Shown here piece by piece: positions 1 through 6,869 of a stretch of 64,000 bases of DNA. The notes beneath the pieces are model-generated. The model saw only the letters and a list, made by a program, of their open reading frames with translations. It made no database searches and was not told the origin of the DNA. The stretch's first letter is position 1. Each line of letters begins with the position of its first letter. A program made the translations under genes and the position numbers. Origin of the DNA: Saccharothrix tamanrassetensis (GTDB lineage: Bacteria > Actinomycetota > Actinomycetes > Mycobacteriales > Pseudonocardiaceae); contig NZ_JACHJN010000004.1 of assembly GCF_014203665.1 (NCBI RefSeq), positions 248,001 through 312,000 on the forward strand. The letters run 5' to 3'.

Positions 1-1
1 A

Positions 2-130
2 CGGCTGTTCGTCACCGAGAAAGCCGTCGGCAAACACACCGCGAACATCTTCGGCAAGTTGGACCTGCCGTTGTCGGAGGACGACAACCGGCGGGTGCTG
101 GCGGTGCTGGCCTATTTGGACCGGCTGTAA
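2..130 (+). CDS. LuxR/NarL-type response regulator, C-terminal end (partial)
   Basis: Only the last 42 residues lie in the window. They read through the recognition helix of a LuxR-type helix-turn-helix (TEKAVGKHTANIFGKLDL) and the usual actinobacterial tail ending in a VLAVLAYLDRL-like helix, then TAA. This tail is typical of NarL/LuxR response regulators paired with a histidine kinase, but the receiver domain is outside the window, so partner and signal cannot be named. It runs in the same direction as the DUF885 gene, 58 bp upstream of it, but a palindrome in the gap suggests separate control. Confidence 0.8.
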   Translation, partial: RLFVTEKAVGKHTANIFGKLDLPLSEDDNRRVLAVLAYLDRL

Positions 131-133
131 GTA

Positions 134-153
134 ATTACTTAGGCTAAGTACCG
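134..153. promoter_or_regulatory. Palindromic operator-like site before the DUF885 gene
   Basis: TACTTA-GGC-TAAGTA is a perfect 6-bp inverted repeat at 136-150, in the short AT-rich gap after the LuxR stop. Its 9-bp core TTAGGCTAA equals the centre of the DtxR/IdeR iron-box consensus, but the outer arms do not match, so an iron regulator is only one option. The site lies 38 bp before the DUF885 start, where a repressor could act. Confidence 0.35.
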
Positions 154-188
154 TACTGGCCTTCACACCCAAGCTCAGGGGTCCACCG

Positions 189-1820
189 ATGGATAACACG
201 GCTGCGCTCGCCGACGAACTGCTCGACCTGATGTCCCGGCGTGAGCCGCTGGGCGCGACCGTGTTCGGTCTGCCCGGTTATGACCACCTGCTCTCCGATC
301 AGCGCCCGGAAGCCGAGGAATCGGCACGCGCCGCCGCCGTGCGGATCGCCGAACGCGCGCGGGCACTGCCCGACGACGACGATCCGGTGACCCGCGCCGT
401 GATCGTCCAGCAGGCCGAAACGACGGTGGACCTGCTCGACGCGCGTGCCGTCGAGTACACGATCACCGATTCGTTCTTCTCGCACGCCGGCGAACTGCTC
501 AACGTCCTGCCGATGACCGTGATCACCAACGAGGAGCAGGAGCGGGCCTACCTGTCCCGGCTGGCCGCGATCCCGGAACTGCTGCGCACGGTCGCCGCGC
601 GGCACGTCGCGGGTTCCCGGGCGGGTCGCACGCCGGTGCAGCACCTGCTGGACGCGTCCCTCGCGTACCTGGACCGGTACCTGGCCGCCGACGAGGACCC
701 GTTCGCACGTCCGCGGGGCGGCGAGGCGTTCACCGCCGAACGGGACCGGCTGATCGCCGAGGAGGTGCGGCCGGCGTTCGCCGCGTACCGCACCGCCGTC
801 GCGGGCCTGAGCGGCCGTCCCGCGGACAAAGCCGGCCTGTGCTGGCTTCCGGGCGGGAAAGCCGTCTACGCGGGCCTGGCGCGCGCTCAGACCTCCACCG
901 ACCGGTCTCCCGAGGAGCTGCACCGGACCGGGCTGGACATCATGGCGTCGTTGGCCGCCGAGTACGCCGAGTTGGGCGAACGGGTCTTCGGCACGCGGGA
1001 GACCGCGGAGGTCTTCGAACGGATGCGGGACGACCCGGCGCTGCGCTGGAAGTCCGAGGACGAGCTGATCTCCGCCGCGCGCGAGGCCGTGGCGCGGGCC
1101 GAGGAGGCCGCGCCGCGGTGGTTCGGCCGGGTGCCGGACAAGCGGTGCGAGGTCGAGCCGGTGCCCGCCGCCGACGCGCCGGGCGCACCCACCGCGTACT
1201 ACGCGCCGCCGGCCATGGACGGCACGCGACCGGGCACGTACTACGCCAACACGCACCGGGTGGAGGAGCGGTTCCGGTACCAGGCCGAGGCGATCGCGTT
1301 CCACGAGGCCGTGCCGGGGCACCACTTCCAGATCGTGCTGGCGCAGGAGCTGACCGGGCTGCCGATGCTGCGCCGGGTCGCCACGGTCACCGGCTACCTG
1401 GAGGGCTGGGGCCTGTACTGCGAGCGGCTGGCCGACGAGATGGGGCTGTACTCGGACGACGTGGCACGGCTGGGCATGTTGGCCATGGACTCGCTGCGGG
1501 CGGGGCGGCTGGTGGTGGACACCGGGCTGCACGCGCACGGCTGGAGCCGCGAGCGGGCCGTCGCGTACCTGCGGGAGAACACGCCGTTGGCGCAGGTGGA
1601 GATCGAGTCCGAGGTGGACCGCTACATCGCCGCGCCCGGCCAGGCGCTGGCGTACATGGTGGGGCGCCTGGAGATCCAGCGCGTGCGGGTCGAGGCGGAG
1701 CGGGCGCTGGGCGATCGGTTCGACATCCGGGCGTTCCACGACGTGGTGATCGGCGGCGGACCGCTGCCGCTGGCCGTGCTGGACGAGGTCGTGCGGGACT
1801 GGGTGGCGTCCCGGAGGTGA
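189..1820 (+). CDS. DUF885 family protein, probable metallopeptidase-like
   Basis: The 543-residue protein has the size of the DUF885 family. Around residues 371-381 it carries the family signature FHEAVPGHHFQ, an HExxxGHH arrangement that in this family is thought to bind a metal ion. A second conserved stretch, EGWGLYCERLADEMG, follows at about residues 404-420. No signal peptide or membrane segment is visible, so a cytoplasmic location is likely. The substrate is unknown; relatives are annotated as putative dipeptidases or carboxypeptidases, so peptidase activity is inferred from the family. The ATG at 189 is the first start after the palindrome. A strong hairpin follows the stop. Confidence 0.85.
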   Translation: MDNTAALADELLDLMSRREPLGATVFGLPGYDHLLSDQRPEAEESARAAAVRIAERARALPDDDDPVTRAVIVQQAETTVDLLDARAVEYTITDSFFSHAGELLNVLPMTVITNEEQERAYLSRLAAIPELLRTVAARHVAGSRAGRTPVQHLLDASLAYLDRYLAADEDPFARPRGGEAFTAERDRLIAEEVRPAFAAYRTAVAGLSGRPADKAGLCWLPGGKAVYAGLARAQTSTDRSPEELHRTGLDIMASLAAEYAELGERVFGTRETAEVFERMRDDPALRWKSEDELISAAREAVARAEEAAPRWFGRVPDKRCEVEPVPAADAPGAPTAYYAPPAMDGTRPGTYYANTHRVEERFRYQAEAIAFHEAVPGHHFQIVLAQELTGLPMLRRVATVTGYLEGWGLYCERLADEMGLYSDDVARLGMLAMDSLRAGRLVVDTGLHAHGWSRERAVAYLRENTPLAQVEIESEVDRYIAAPGQALAYMVGRLEIQRVRVEAERALGDRFDIRAFHDVVIGGGPLPLAVLDEVVRDWVASRR

Positions 1821-1830
1821 CGGAGGCGGT

Positions 1831-1855
1831 CGGGGACCGGGTCTGCCGGTCCCCG
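1831..1855 (+). terminator. Hairpin terminator after the DUF885 gene
   Basis: CGGGGACCGG-GTCTG-CCGGTCCCCG is a perfect 10-bp stem with a 5-base loop, starting 10 bp after the stop. There is no T-run, which is common for actinomycete terminators. Confidence 0.6.
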
Positions 1856-2121
1856 CCGCGACCCCGGGCGCGGTCCGGTGGGTACGCCGAACTGTGCGCC
1901 GAACAGCGCACCGGCAGCCGCCGGATCGGGCACCGGGCAGCCGGTGGCGTCCGGTCCGGACATTGGATGCTCCTATGGGTGAAAAACTGCCCTATTGGAG
2001 CATTGACACGCCCATCTGCGGGAAAGTGCCTGGATAACCGAAAGTAGCCACTGTTGGCTAACCGCACCGCCCGTTCGTGATCACTCGGCAGACGAGTGAA
2101 GACGAAGGTTGTGGTTGACGT
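1856..2121. other. Intergenic stretch with one hairpin and no gene
   Basis: I see no convincing gene here. An imperfect hairpin has TGCTCC (1968-1973) pairing with GGAGCA (1997-2002), with GGG/CCC inside. A perfect TTGACA lies at 2003-2008 on the plus strand but has no matching -10 at 16-18 bp. The stretch from about 1960 to 2120 is clearly less GC-rich than the flanking genes. Confidence 0.5.
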
Positions 2122-2194
2122 GCCCCCGACGGGATTCGAACCCGTACTGTGACTCTTTTAAGGAGCCTGCCTCTACCGATTGGGCTACGGGGGC
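2122..2194 (-). tRNA. tRNA-like gene with anticodon UAA and short variable loop
   Basis: The minus strand folds as a complete cloverleaf of 73 bases: acceptor stem GCCCCCG/CGGGGGC with A as discriminator, a 3-bp D stem with a loop containing the GG pair, a 5-bp anticodon stem GGCTC/GAGTC with one G-T pair, loop CTTAAAA, a 5-base variable loop, and a T arm with loop TTCGAAT. The loop places UAA at positions 34-36, which would read the leucine codon UUA. True leucine tRNAs have a long variable arm, and this one does not. The acceptor stem resembles actinobacterial tRNA-Arg(CCU) as I remember it. CCA is not encoded. The charged amino acid is therefore uncertain. Confidence 0.75.
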
Positions 2195-2258
2195 AGCGTG
2201 GAGCCTAAACCGTTACCGAGCGTTCGTGGGGCTGGTACGTCACAAGTCCCCCGCACGG

Positions 2259-2289
2259 CTCAATGCGATCCGCTATTGCGCTCATTGAG
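2259..2289 (-). terminator. Inverted repeat spanning the SagB-type stop codon
   Basis: CTCAATG (2259-2265) and CATTGAG (2283-2289) are perfect 7-bp arms with a 17-base loop. The right arm contains the stop codon of the dehydrogenase gene. It may end the RiPP-like operon before the tRNA gene. There is no T-run. Confidence 0.4.
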
Positions 2290-3352
2290 GTAATGGACCC
2301 ATGGCACTCATGCCAAGTACCACTTCGTGATAAGGGTCACAGCGGAGAGCTTGTTCCACGAGTTCATCCCGCAATGCTGCGGTGAAGCCGATACCAAAAC
2401 CCATAGCGGTAGCAACCAGATAAGCGGTTTGCGACAGATGGCCCACGTCCATTTGCACAACCCGATATGCCCGTGACGTGTCGTAGCGCCACCTGGTCCG
2501 CTCCAGGACGGCGGTGTACGCGAGCACCAGCGGGGCCTGGCCGACCCAGTCCTGGTCACCCGCCGCCTCCGCCATCTCCTCCGCCGACCACAGCACGTCC
2601 AACGGCTCCAGCGCGTGCGCGAGCCCGTCGTAGTGGTGCCAGCCGGGGGTCAGCCCGTCGATGCCGCGCACGTGCGCGTAGATCTCCACCGGGTGCCGCC
2701 CGCCGCCCGACGGGCTGGTCTTGAACACCGTGCCGGAGCGCCCGATCCGGGACCGCGCGGGCGACGGGGCGCCCAGCACGCCGAGCAGTTCGCCCACTTG
2801 GCCCAGCCCGACCGGACCCGGTCCGAACTCGCGCGTGGTGCGGCGGGACAGCAGCACGTCCAGCAGGCGGCTGGTGCCCCACGACGGGTCGTCCGACAGC
2901 GGCGGCAGCGGCACCGCCGGACCGCCGGAGGTGCGGAACGGCGCGGGCGGCGGCTCGCTGGTCAGCTTCGCGTCGAGCACCGCGTCGTGCTCGTCCGGAC
3001 CCAGGTAGGGCGCGTCGCCGAGGGTGCGGCTGGCGAAGTGGAAGTGCCGCGCGGAAGCGCCCCACGCGCCCCAGCCCGCCAGCATCCGGCGCTCCGCCTC
3101 GTGCCGCGGCGAGCCCTCGACCAGCAGCACGCCGGCGTCGACCAGTTCGTCCAGCACCTTGCGCAGCGCGGTCTGGTCCGCCTCGCCCAGCGGCGCCAGC
3201 AGCGCGTCGACGTCGGTGAACTCGGTGAACTTGCGGCACAGCAGCTCGGCCGTCTCGCTGATCGCGAACTGCCGGTGGTGGAGGTAGTCGTCCCACACCA
3301 CGGCACCGTCCTGGTAGAACAGCGCTGCGTGCTCAGCGACCTTTACCCGCAC
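2282..3352 (-). CDS. SagB/ThcOx-type FMN-dependent dehydrogenase
   Basis: I start this gene at the GTG overlapping the end of the ATP-grasp gene, because AAGGAG lies 7 bases upstream; this gives 356 residues. Residues 1 to about 85 look like the small winged-helix region often found before SagB-type enzymes (LLCRKFTEFTDVDALL). From about residue 130 the nitroreductase-fold core follows, with SRRTTREFGPGPVGLGQVGELL and SPSGGGRHPVEIYAHV. Family members oxidise azolines to azoles or carry out other FMN-dependent oxidations on peptides. Overlap with the ATP-grasp gene indicates a common task in peptide modification. The last 60 codons are much poorer in GC (about 53 percent) and include a TTA codon at codon 354. 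Confidence 0.85.
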   Translation of the reverse strand: MRVKVAEHAALFYQDGAVVWDDYLHHRQFAISETAELLCRKFTEFTDVDALLAPLGEADQTALRKVLDELVDAGVLLVEGSPRHEAERRMLAGWGAWGASARHFHFASRTLGDAPYLGPDEHDAVLDAKLTSEPPPAPFRTSGGPAVPLPPLSDDPSWGTSRLLDVLLSRRTTREFGPGPVGLGQVGELLGVLGAPSPARSRIGRSGTVFKTSPSGGGRHPVEIYAHVRGIDGLTPGWHHYDGLAHALEPLDVLWSAEEMAEAAGDQDWVGQAPLVLAYTAVLERTRWRYDTSRAYRVVQMDVGHLSQTAYLVATAMGFGIGFTAALRDELVEQALRCDPYHEVVLGMSAMGPLPQ

Positions 3353-4451
3353 TGAGAAGCTCCTTGAAACGCGCCGCCACCCACTCGTGCACGGCGTCGG
3401 ACACCCGTTCGTCCTCGGCCCGGTGCTCGAACCAACGCCAATCGCAGTTGACGTTGACTTCGAGGAACACGTGGTCGCCACCCGCGACGAGAAGATCGAA
3501 CGCCGCGACCTGCAACCGCCAGTGCCTGGCTAAGGCGAGCAGCCGGTCGGCCAGCCCGGCCGGCACTTCGACCGGGGTGACCCGAACCGCTTCAGGATCC
3601 ACCCACAGTTGCGCCGGGTCCAGCTTGTCGACCTGGAAGGCCAGGGTCTGCTCACCGACCACGAACACCCGGAGTTCGGTGTCCGAGGGGACGTACTCCT
3701 GGACGATGACCGGTGCGGATTCCGGTACGTCGCCCGAGCGGCTGGTTTCCAGCGGACGTGGGAACAGCCCGTGCTGCATTCCCGGGCGCGGCTCCAGCAG
3801 GTGCCGTCCGGTGGTCTTGACGATGCACCGCGCGCCACCCGGCCTGGTGCGGCCCGGACGGGTGGTCACCGTGGTGCGCGGGACCTTCAGGCCGAACGCG
3901 GACGCGTCCGACAGCTGGGTGAGGCGGTCGAGGTGAGCGCTGGCGCGGACCGGGTTCACGTGCGCCCAGTCGCCGCGGGTGGACAGCCAGTTCGCCACCG
4001 CACCCCACTGGTCCACCGCGTAGGCGGCGGTCAGCGTGCCCGGCTCGACCTGGAGCGCGGAGAGCTCGAAGTGCCTGCGCCACACCAGCAGCGGGCGCAG
4101 CAGCCAGCGGTCGAGTTCCAGCAGGGGCGCGTCGGTGTAGACGGTGAGCGGCAGGTCGACGCAGCGGTCGGCGTCGATGCGGGCCATCCGGACGCCCCGT
4201 TCGGCCAGCGCGACGGAGAGGGCGTTCATCTCCATGTCGGCGGCGCGGGCGAGCACCAGCACGCAGGGCACGGGGCTGCCGTCACCCTCGTCGACCATGC
4301 CGAGGCGGTGCACCTGCTCCTGGAAGTCCAGGTTCCTGGCGGGCGACCGGAAGATGTAGTCCTGGCCCTGCAACAGCAGTGGGGCGGGCTTGACGGGCCG
4401 GACGGCCTCGGGTGGGGGAACCAACTCGTTCCCCCACCCGGAAGCGGACAT
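3333..4451 (-). CDS. RimK/MvdD-like ATP-grasp ligase, candidate peptide maturase
   Basis: The 372-residue protein has a pre-ATP-grasp region (VLVLARAADMEMNALS, about residues 65-80) and a RimK-like ATP-grasp fold. Visible motifs are ARCIVKTTGRHLLEP (nucleotide lysine), IVQEYVPSDTELRVFVVG and the metal-binding end VFLEVNVNCDWRWFEH, which is the usual C-terminal pattern of ATP-grasp maturases of the TgmB/MvdD group. Such enzymes form ester or amide links between side chains of a ribosomal peptide. Its ATG lies 2 bases after the stop of a 40-residue peptide gene and its end overlaps the SagB-type gene. Leu307 is encoded by TTA. The product of the cassette is unknown. Confidence 0.8.
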   Translation of the reverse strand: MSASGWGNELVPPPEAVRPVKPAPLLLQGQDYIFRSPARNLDFQEQVHRLGMVDEGDGSPVPCVLVLARAADMEMNALSVALAERGVRMARIDADRCVDLPLTVYTDAPLLELDRWLLRPLLVWRRHFELSALQVEPGTLTAAYAVDQWGAVANWLSTRGDWAHVNPVRASAHLDRLTQLSDASAFGLKVPRTTVTTRPGRTRPGGARCIVKTTGRHLLEPRPGMQHGLFPRPLETSRSGDVPESAPVIVQEYVPSDTELRVFVVGEQTLAFQVDKLDPAQLWVDPEAVRVTPVEVPAGLADRLLALARHWRLQVAAFDLLVAGGDHVFLEVNVNCDWRWFEHRAEDERVSDAVHEWVAARFKELLSAGKGR

Positions 4452-4453
4452 GC

Positions 4454-4576
4454 TCAGTCGTCTTTCTTGCTGCGAAAGACCTTTCCGGCGGTGGCGTACT
4501 CGGCGGCGTACTCCGCCAGGGCACGGTCCTCGATCTCACCGCGGCGAAGCTGTGCGGCCAGCTCCTCAAGCGACAT
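4454..4576 (-). CDS. 40-residue peptide, candidate RiPP precursor
   Basis: The small gene starts at an ATG preceded by GAGAGAGGTGA at good spacing and ends 2 bases before the ATP-grasp gene. The peptide has an acidic, helix-forming N-terminal half (MSLEELAAQLRRGEIED) and ends in GKVFRSKKDD, which holds Lys/Ser donors and Asp acceptors of the kind ATP-grasp ligases join. It does not resemble the known TgmA-type precursor pattern I recall, so the role as substrate is inferred from position and size. It could instead be a small partner protein of the enzymes. Confidence 0.6.
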   Translation of the reverse strand: MSLEELAAQLRRGEIEDRALAEYAAEYATAGKVFRSKKDD

Positions 4577-4631
4577 CGCGGTCACCTCTCTCCCCACGGG
4601 CGCGTCACACTTTTGGTGGCGCACCAGTCGT

Positions 4632-4660
4632 AGTCTCGGGTTCACGTTACGCAATGTCAA
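4632..4660 (-). promoter_or_regulatory. Candidate promoter of the peptide/ATP-grasp/SagB operon
   Basis: On the minus strand a perfect TTGACA (4655-4660) is followed after 17 bases by GAGACT (4632-4637), an acceptable actinomycete -10. The expected transcript start is about 50 bases before the peptide ATG. The surrounding 4600-4720 region is poorer in GC than the flanks. Confidence 0.45.
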
Positions 4661-4762
4661 GGTGACGCGCTGCCCATTACTCCTATTGGGGGCTCAAGTT
4701 ACGGCGCTAAGCCAGACGGGTGCTTGGTCACCGCCACCGAACGGCTCAGCAGCCGAACCCGA

Positions 4763-6088
4763 TCAGCTCTTCGTGGCCCGGTCGAACTCCGCCTTCGGGT
4801 CGTGGATCTGGCCGAGCGCGACCACCTCGCGGCCCGAGAACAGGGCCTGCGTCCAGTCCACGAACACGCGGAACTTGCGGTTCACCGTGGGCATGAACAT
4901 GACGTGGTAGCTGCGGTGCATGAACCAGGCGACGACGCCCTTGAAGCGCAGCCCGAACACGTCGGCGACGCCCTTGTAGAGGCCGAGGCCGGCCACCGAG
5001 CCGAGGTACTTGTGGAAGTAGTCCTTCGGCTGCTTGCCGCGCAAGGTCGCCACGATGTTCTTCGCCAGCAGCTTCGACTGCCGGATCGCGTGCTGGGCGT
5101 TCGGCACGCAGGTCGCCGTCGGGTCCTCCTCGGTGCGCGACAGGTCCGGCACCGCGGAGCAGTCGCCCGCCGCCCACACGCCGGGCAGCCCGACCACCTG
5201 CATGGCCGCCGTGCACTGCACCCGGCCGCGCGCGTCCAGCGGCAGGTCGGTGTTGCGCAGCATCGGGTTGGCCTTCATGCCGGCCGTCCAGATGATGGTG
5301 TCCGAGTCGAACTCGGTGCCGTCGTCGAGGACGACGTGGCCGCCCTCCATCGACTTGACCCTGGTGTCCAGGTAGCACTTGATGCCGCGCTTCTCCAGCT
5401 GCTCGACCGTGTAGACGCCGAGCCGCGCGCTCACCTCGGGCATGATCCGGCCGGTGGCCTCGACCAGCACCCAGTGCATGTCCTCCTGCTTGAGGCCCTC
5501 GTAGTAGCGCAGCGCGTAGCGCGCCATGTCCTCCAGCTCGGCCAGCGTCTCGATGCCCGCGAAGCCGCCGCCGATGACGACGAAGCTGAGCAGCCTGCGC
5601 CGCAGCTCCGGGTCGTTCGTGCTGGCGGCCTGGTCGAGCCGCGACAGCACGTGGTTGCGCAGGTAGATCGCCTCGCCGATGGTCTTCATGCCGATGCCGA
5701 CCTCGGGCAGGCCGGGGATCGGCAGGGTGCGCGAGATGGCGCCCAGGGCCGAGACGAGGACGTCGTACTCGTACTCCTCCACGTGGCCGTCGGCGAGTTC
5801 GACCGTCACGGCCTTGCGGGCGTGCTCGATCCTGGTCGCGCGGCCGGTGACGACGTGGCAGCGCTTGAGGACCTTGCGCAGCGGCACGACGACGTGGCGG
5901 GGCTCGATGGAACCGGCCGCCGCCTCGGGGAGGAACGGCTGGTAGGTCATGTGGGGCTGTGGGTCGATGACCGTGACCGACGCCTCACCGGAACGCAGCT
6001 TCTTCTGCAATCCCAGCGCGGTGTACATGCCGACGTACCCACCGCCGACAATCACGATCCGTGTGGGTTGCGACTTCACAGCAGCCAT
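4763..6088 (-). CDS. ndh: Type II NADH dehydrogenase
   Basis: The protein (441 residues from the chosen ATG) carries the N-terminal FAD-binding Rossmann motif RIVIVGGGYVGMYTALGL and a second NAD-binding motif FVVIGGGFAGIETLAEL at about residue 170. ATG-like regions are followed by VWAAGDCSAVPD near residue 305, which contacts FAD. The C-terminal region with YLGSVAGLGLYKGVADVFG matches actinobacterial NDH-2, a peripheral membrane enzyme that oxidises NADH and reduces menaquinone without pumping protons. The reading frame is open 60 bases further upstream; I chose the ATG directly before the Rossmann motif. It is transcribed alone, with a hairpin between it and the upstream membrane-protein gene. 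Confidence 0.9.
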   Translation of the reverse strand: MAAVKSQPTRIVIVGGGYVGMYTALGLQKKLRSGEASVTVIDPQPHMTYQPFLPEAAAGSIEPRHVVVPLRKVLKRCHVVTGRATRIEHARKAVTVELADGHVEEYEYDVLVSALGAISRTLPIPGLPEVGIGMKTIGEAIYLRNHVLSRLDQAASTNDPELRRRLLSFVVIGGGFAGIETLAELEDMARYALRYYEGLKQEDMHWVLVEATGRIMPEVSARLGVYTVEQLEKRGIKCYLDTRVKSMEGGHVVLDDGTEFDSDTIIWTAGMKANPMLRNTDLPLDARGRVQCTAAMQVVGLPGVWAAGDCSAVPDLSRTEEDPTATCVPNAQHAIRQSKLLAKNIVATLRGKQPKDYFHKYLGSVAGLGLYKGVADVFGLRFKGVVAWFMHRSYHVMFMPTVNRKFRVFVDWTQALFSGREVVALGQIHDPKAEFDRATKS

Positions 6089-6237
6089 ACGCCTATGGTC
6101 GCACCGGACGGCCGTTTCCGACGGCTCCGCGAGGCCCGTTGTGACCACAGTCGCCGGGTGATGCGGAACACGCGGCGCGCTGACCAGCGCCTGAGGCGTG
6201 ATTTCGGGTGAACCTGCTGAGAGGAACGATCCAGACG

Positions 6238-6253
6238 CTCAGCTGATGCTGAG
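6238..6253 (-). terminator. Short hairpin downstream of the MoxR operon
   Basis: CTCAGC-TGAT-GCTGAG is a perfect 6-bp stem, 18 bases past the stop of the last gene of the MoxR/DUF58 operon. It is a modest terminator candidate. Confidence 0.4.
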
Positions 6254-6270
6254 TTGTCGGGCTTCGGCTC

Positions 6271-6780
6271 TCAGCTTCTCCGGCGCATCAACGCGACCGC
6301 TCCGGCGACCAGTCCGACCGCGCAGAACACCCCGACGACCTCGACGGCTTCCGCCGTCCGGCCGCCGGGCAGAAGGAGCACGATACCCGCCAAAGCGAGT
6401 ACCCCGGCTTGCACGGCGAGGTACCGGAGGCCTGGAGTAAGTAGCGCTTTCGGGTGAATTCGGGATCGAGTCGGGATGAGCGCCGCGTAGGCGCAGGTGA
6501 TGTGAAGCAGGTGCAGGAGCGCGACGAGAGCCAGCACGCCGGGACGCACGGGCGCGCCTCCCACCACGACGATCGCCACGGCGGGGTACGCGATGACCAG
6601 GGCCACGGCGGCTGAGGCGGGGATCGCCCCGGCCACACCGATCAGGATCACGTAGAGCACCAACGGGGTGAGGGACACCCCTTCGGCGTAGAGGACGGCG
6701 GCGACCGCCAGCCCGGTCAGGACGACGGCGGCCCGCAACACCCATCCGGGCAACCCGGTTCCCAGCTCAACGGCAGCCAC
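6271..6780 (-). CDS. Small integral membrane protein, MoxR operon
   Basis: The GTG start at 6780 is preceded by GGAGGG at 7 bases, giving 169 residues. Hydrophobic stretches at about residues 14-32, 35-65 (with APVRP in the loop after), 75-95 and 115-160 predict four to five membrane helices, and the end MRRRS is basic. No enzyme motif is visible and I do not recognise the family. It lies 89 bp after the DUF58 gene in the same direction and is probably the last gene of that operon, so a membrane role linked to the MoxR/DUF58 system is likely but not shown. Confidence 0.75.
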   Translation of the reverse strand: MAAVELGTGLPGWVLRAAVVLTGLAVAAVLYAEGVSLTPLVLYVILIGVAGAIPASAAVALVIAYPAVAIVVVGGAPVRPGVLALVALLHLLHITCAYAALIPTRSRIHPKALLTPGLRYLAVQAGVLALAGIVLLLPGGRTAEAVEVVGVFCAVGLVAGAVALMRRRS

Positions 6781-6869
6781 GCGCCCACCCTCCAAGTCCT
6801 GGGCGTTCGTGCCGGGTCGGTCCCCGCCACCCGCCGCCTGCCACACCGCACGACCCCCGGCCACCCGGC

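Noticed and set aside
2003..2008. Perfect TTGACA on the plus strand after the DUF885 gene
   Set aside because: No -10 lies at 16-18 bp, and no plus-strand gene follows before the minus-strand tRNA.
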